DNA from: Membranipora membranacea | Lineage: Eukaryota > Bryozoa > Gymnolaemata > Cheilostomatida > Membraniporidae | Direction: 5' to 3' | NCBI GenBank assembly: GCA_914767715.1 | Contig: OU612066.1 | Span: 34,632,283-34,696,282 of the forward strand | DNA length: 64,000 nucleotides | Shown here: in pieces, positions 63,579 to 64,000 of the stretch | Numbering within the stretch: position 1 is the first letter of the stretch | How the letters are laid out: each line of letters begins with the position of its first letter | Notes under the pieces: model-generated | What the model saw: only the letters and a program-made list of their open reading frames with translations | Databases searched by the model: none | Told to the model about the DNA's origin: nothing | Made by a program: the position numbers and the translations under genes

Positions 63579-64000
63579 TGAGTCAGTTCTTATCATTTCA
63601 CTTTAGCCTACTGCTACATTGTTCTAACTTTTCTTTTCCGAGCTATTGTGTATTAACTTGTGTAATGTTTTACTGCTAATTAATGCCTGCGTGTACTTTG
63701 TAATTTTACCTGTCATTGTTCTTGATTTTTAGTTACATGTCTTTTTAATTCTACACCATATTTTTATCAATTTTTCTGTTTTCTGGGTACAAGTCCTAAG
63801 GACTTATTCTTATCCAGATTAAACATTTACTGGGGTAATAAATCCACTTTTAATCCTACTTTGAAACTATGCAATGTTATTTATTAAGTCTATTCTTGTT
63901 GATCAATTTCCACTTTAAATACTAATAGTATATCAATTTCAAATCAAAGTCAATAAAAAATATAATCTTAGTACTGTACAAAATACACAAAAGTATAACT

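Overview
This window is from the nuclear genome of an invertebrate animal. It is AT-rich, and every long gene is broken by GT-AG introns of about 0.1-3 kb. The families present are animal ones: CLEC16A, a rhodopsin-type GPCR, a membrane protein combining EGF, collagen and IgGFc-binding domains, and a THAP transposase. No marker fixes the phylum. The mix of a GlnD-like nucleotidyltransferase fused to TPRs, abundant inverted-repeat elements and RT fragments would suit a cnidarian, placozoan, sponge or lophotrochozoan. That placement is inference only.

Layout: (1) 112-9794, plus strand, holds the 3' 17 coding exons (789 codons) of CLEC16A; its 5' end lies off the window. (2) 10575-24362, minus strand and tail-to-tail with CLEC16A, is a complete single-pass membrane protein of about 1,490 residues. 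It has a signal peptide, two [IgGFc-binding-like + MopE-like acidic] modules, a Thr/Pro stalk, a collagen triple helix, five EGF domains, and one of two alternative transmembrane/tail exons. (3) 26.7-27.2 kb is a tandem repeat headed by the 5' end of U2 snRNA. (4) 28234-36133, minus strand, is a seven-exon GPCR of 339 residues that lacks several class hallmarks. (5) 38.5-42 kb is repeat-rich: a 1 kb foldback element, a smaller inverted-repeat element and a GTATAC-containing minisatellite. (6) About 41.8-49.6 kb, plus strand, is a GlnD/DUF294-type nucleotidyltransferase joined to sixteen nearly identical 43-residue TPR-like units. It is preceded by small duplicated exons and is split by a 2-bp TA-slippage frameshift in the array. 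(7) 50369-58090 is a 7.7 kb DNA transposon with 293-bp terminal inverted repeats and an AT target duplication. It carries a decayed THAP/DDE transposase and, converging on it, an apparently intact SAP-SWIM-YqaJ nuclease gene; this resembles the ISL2EU group. (8) 60.6-63.6 kb holds two unrelated truncated non-LTR reverse transcriptases.

The first and fourth genes look like ordinary conserved cellular genes. The surface protein looks built for mucus- or matrix-like recognition. The TPR gene and the transposon are the most dynamic parts. Exon coordinates were derived by hand from splice sites and checked for phase continuity; none was confirmed by transcript data.
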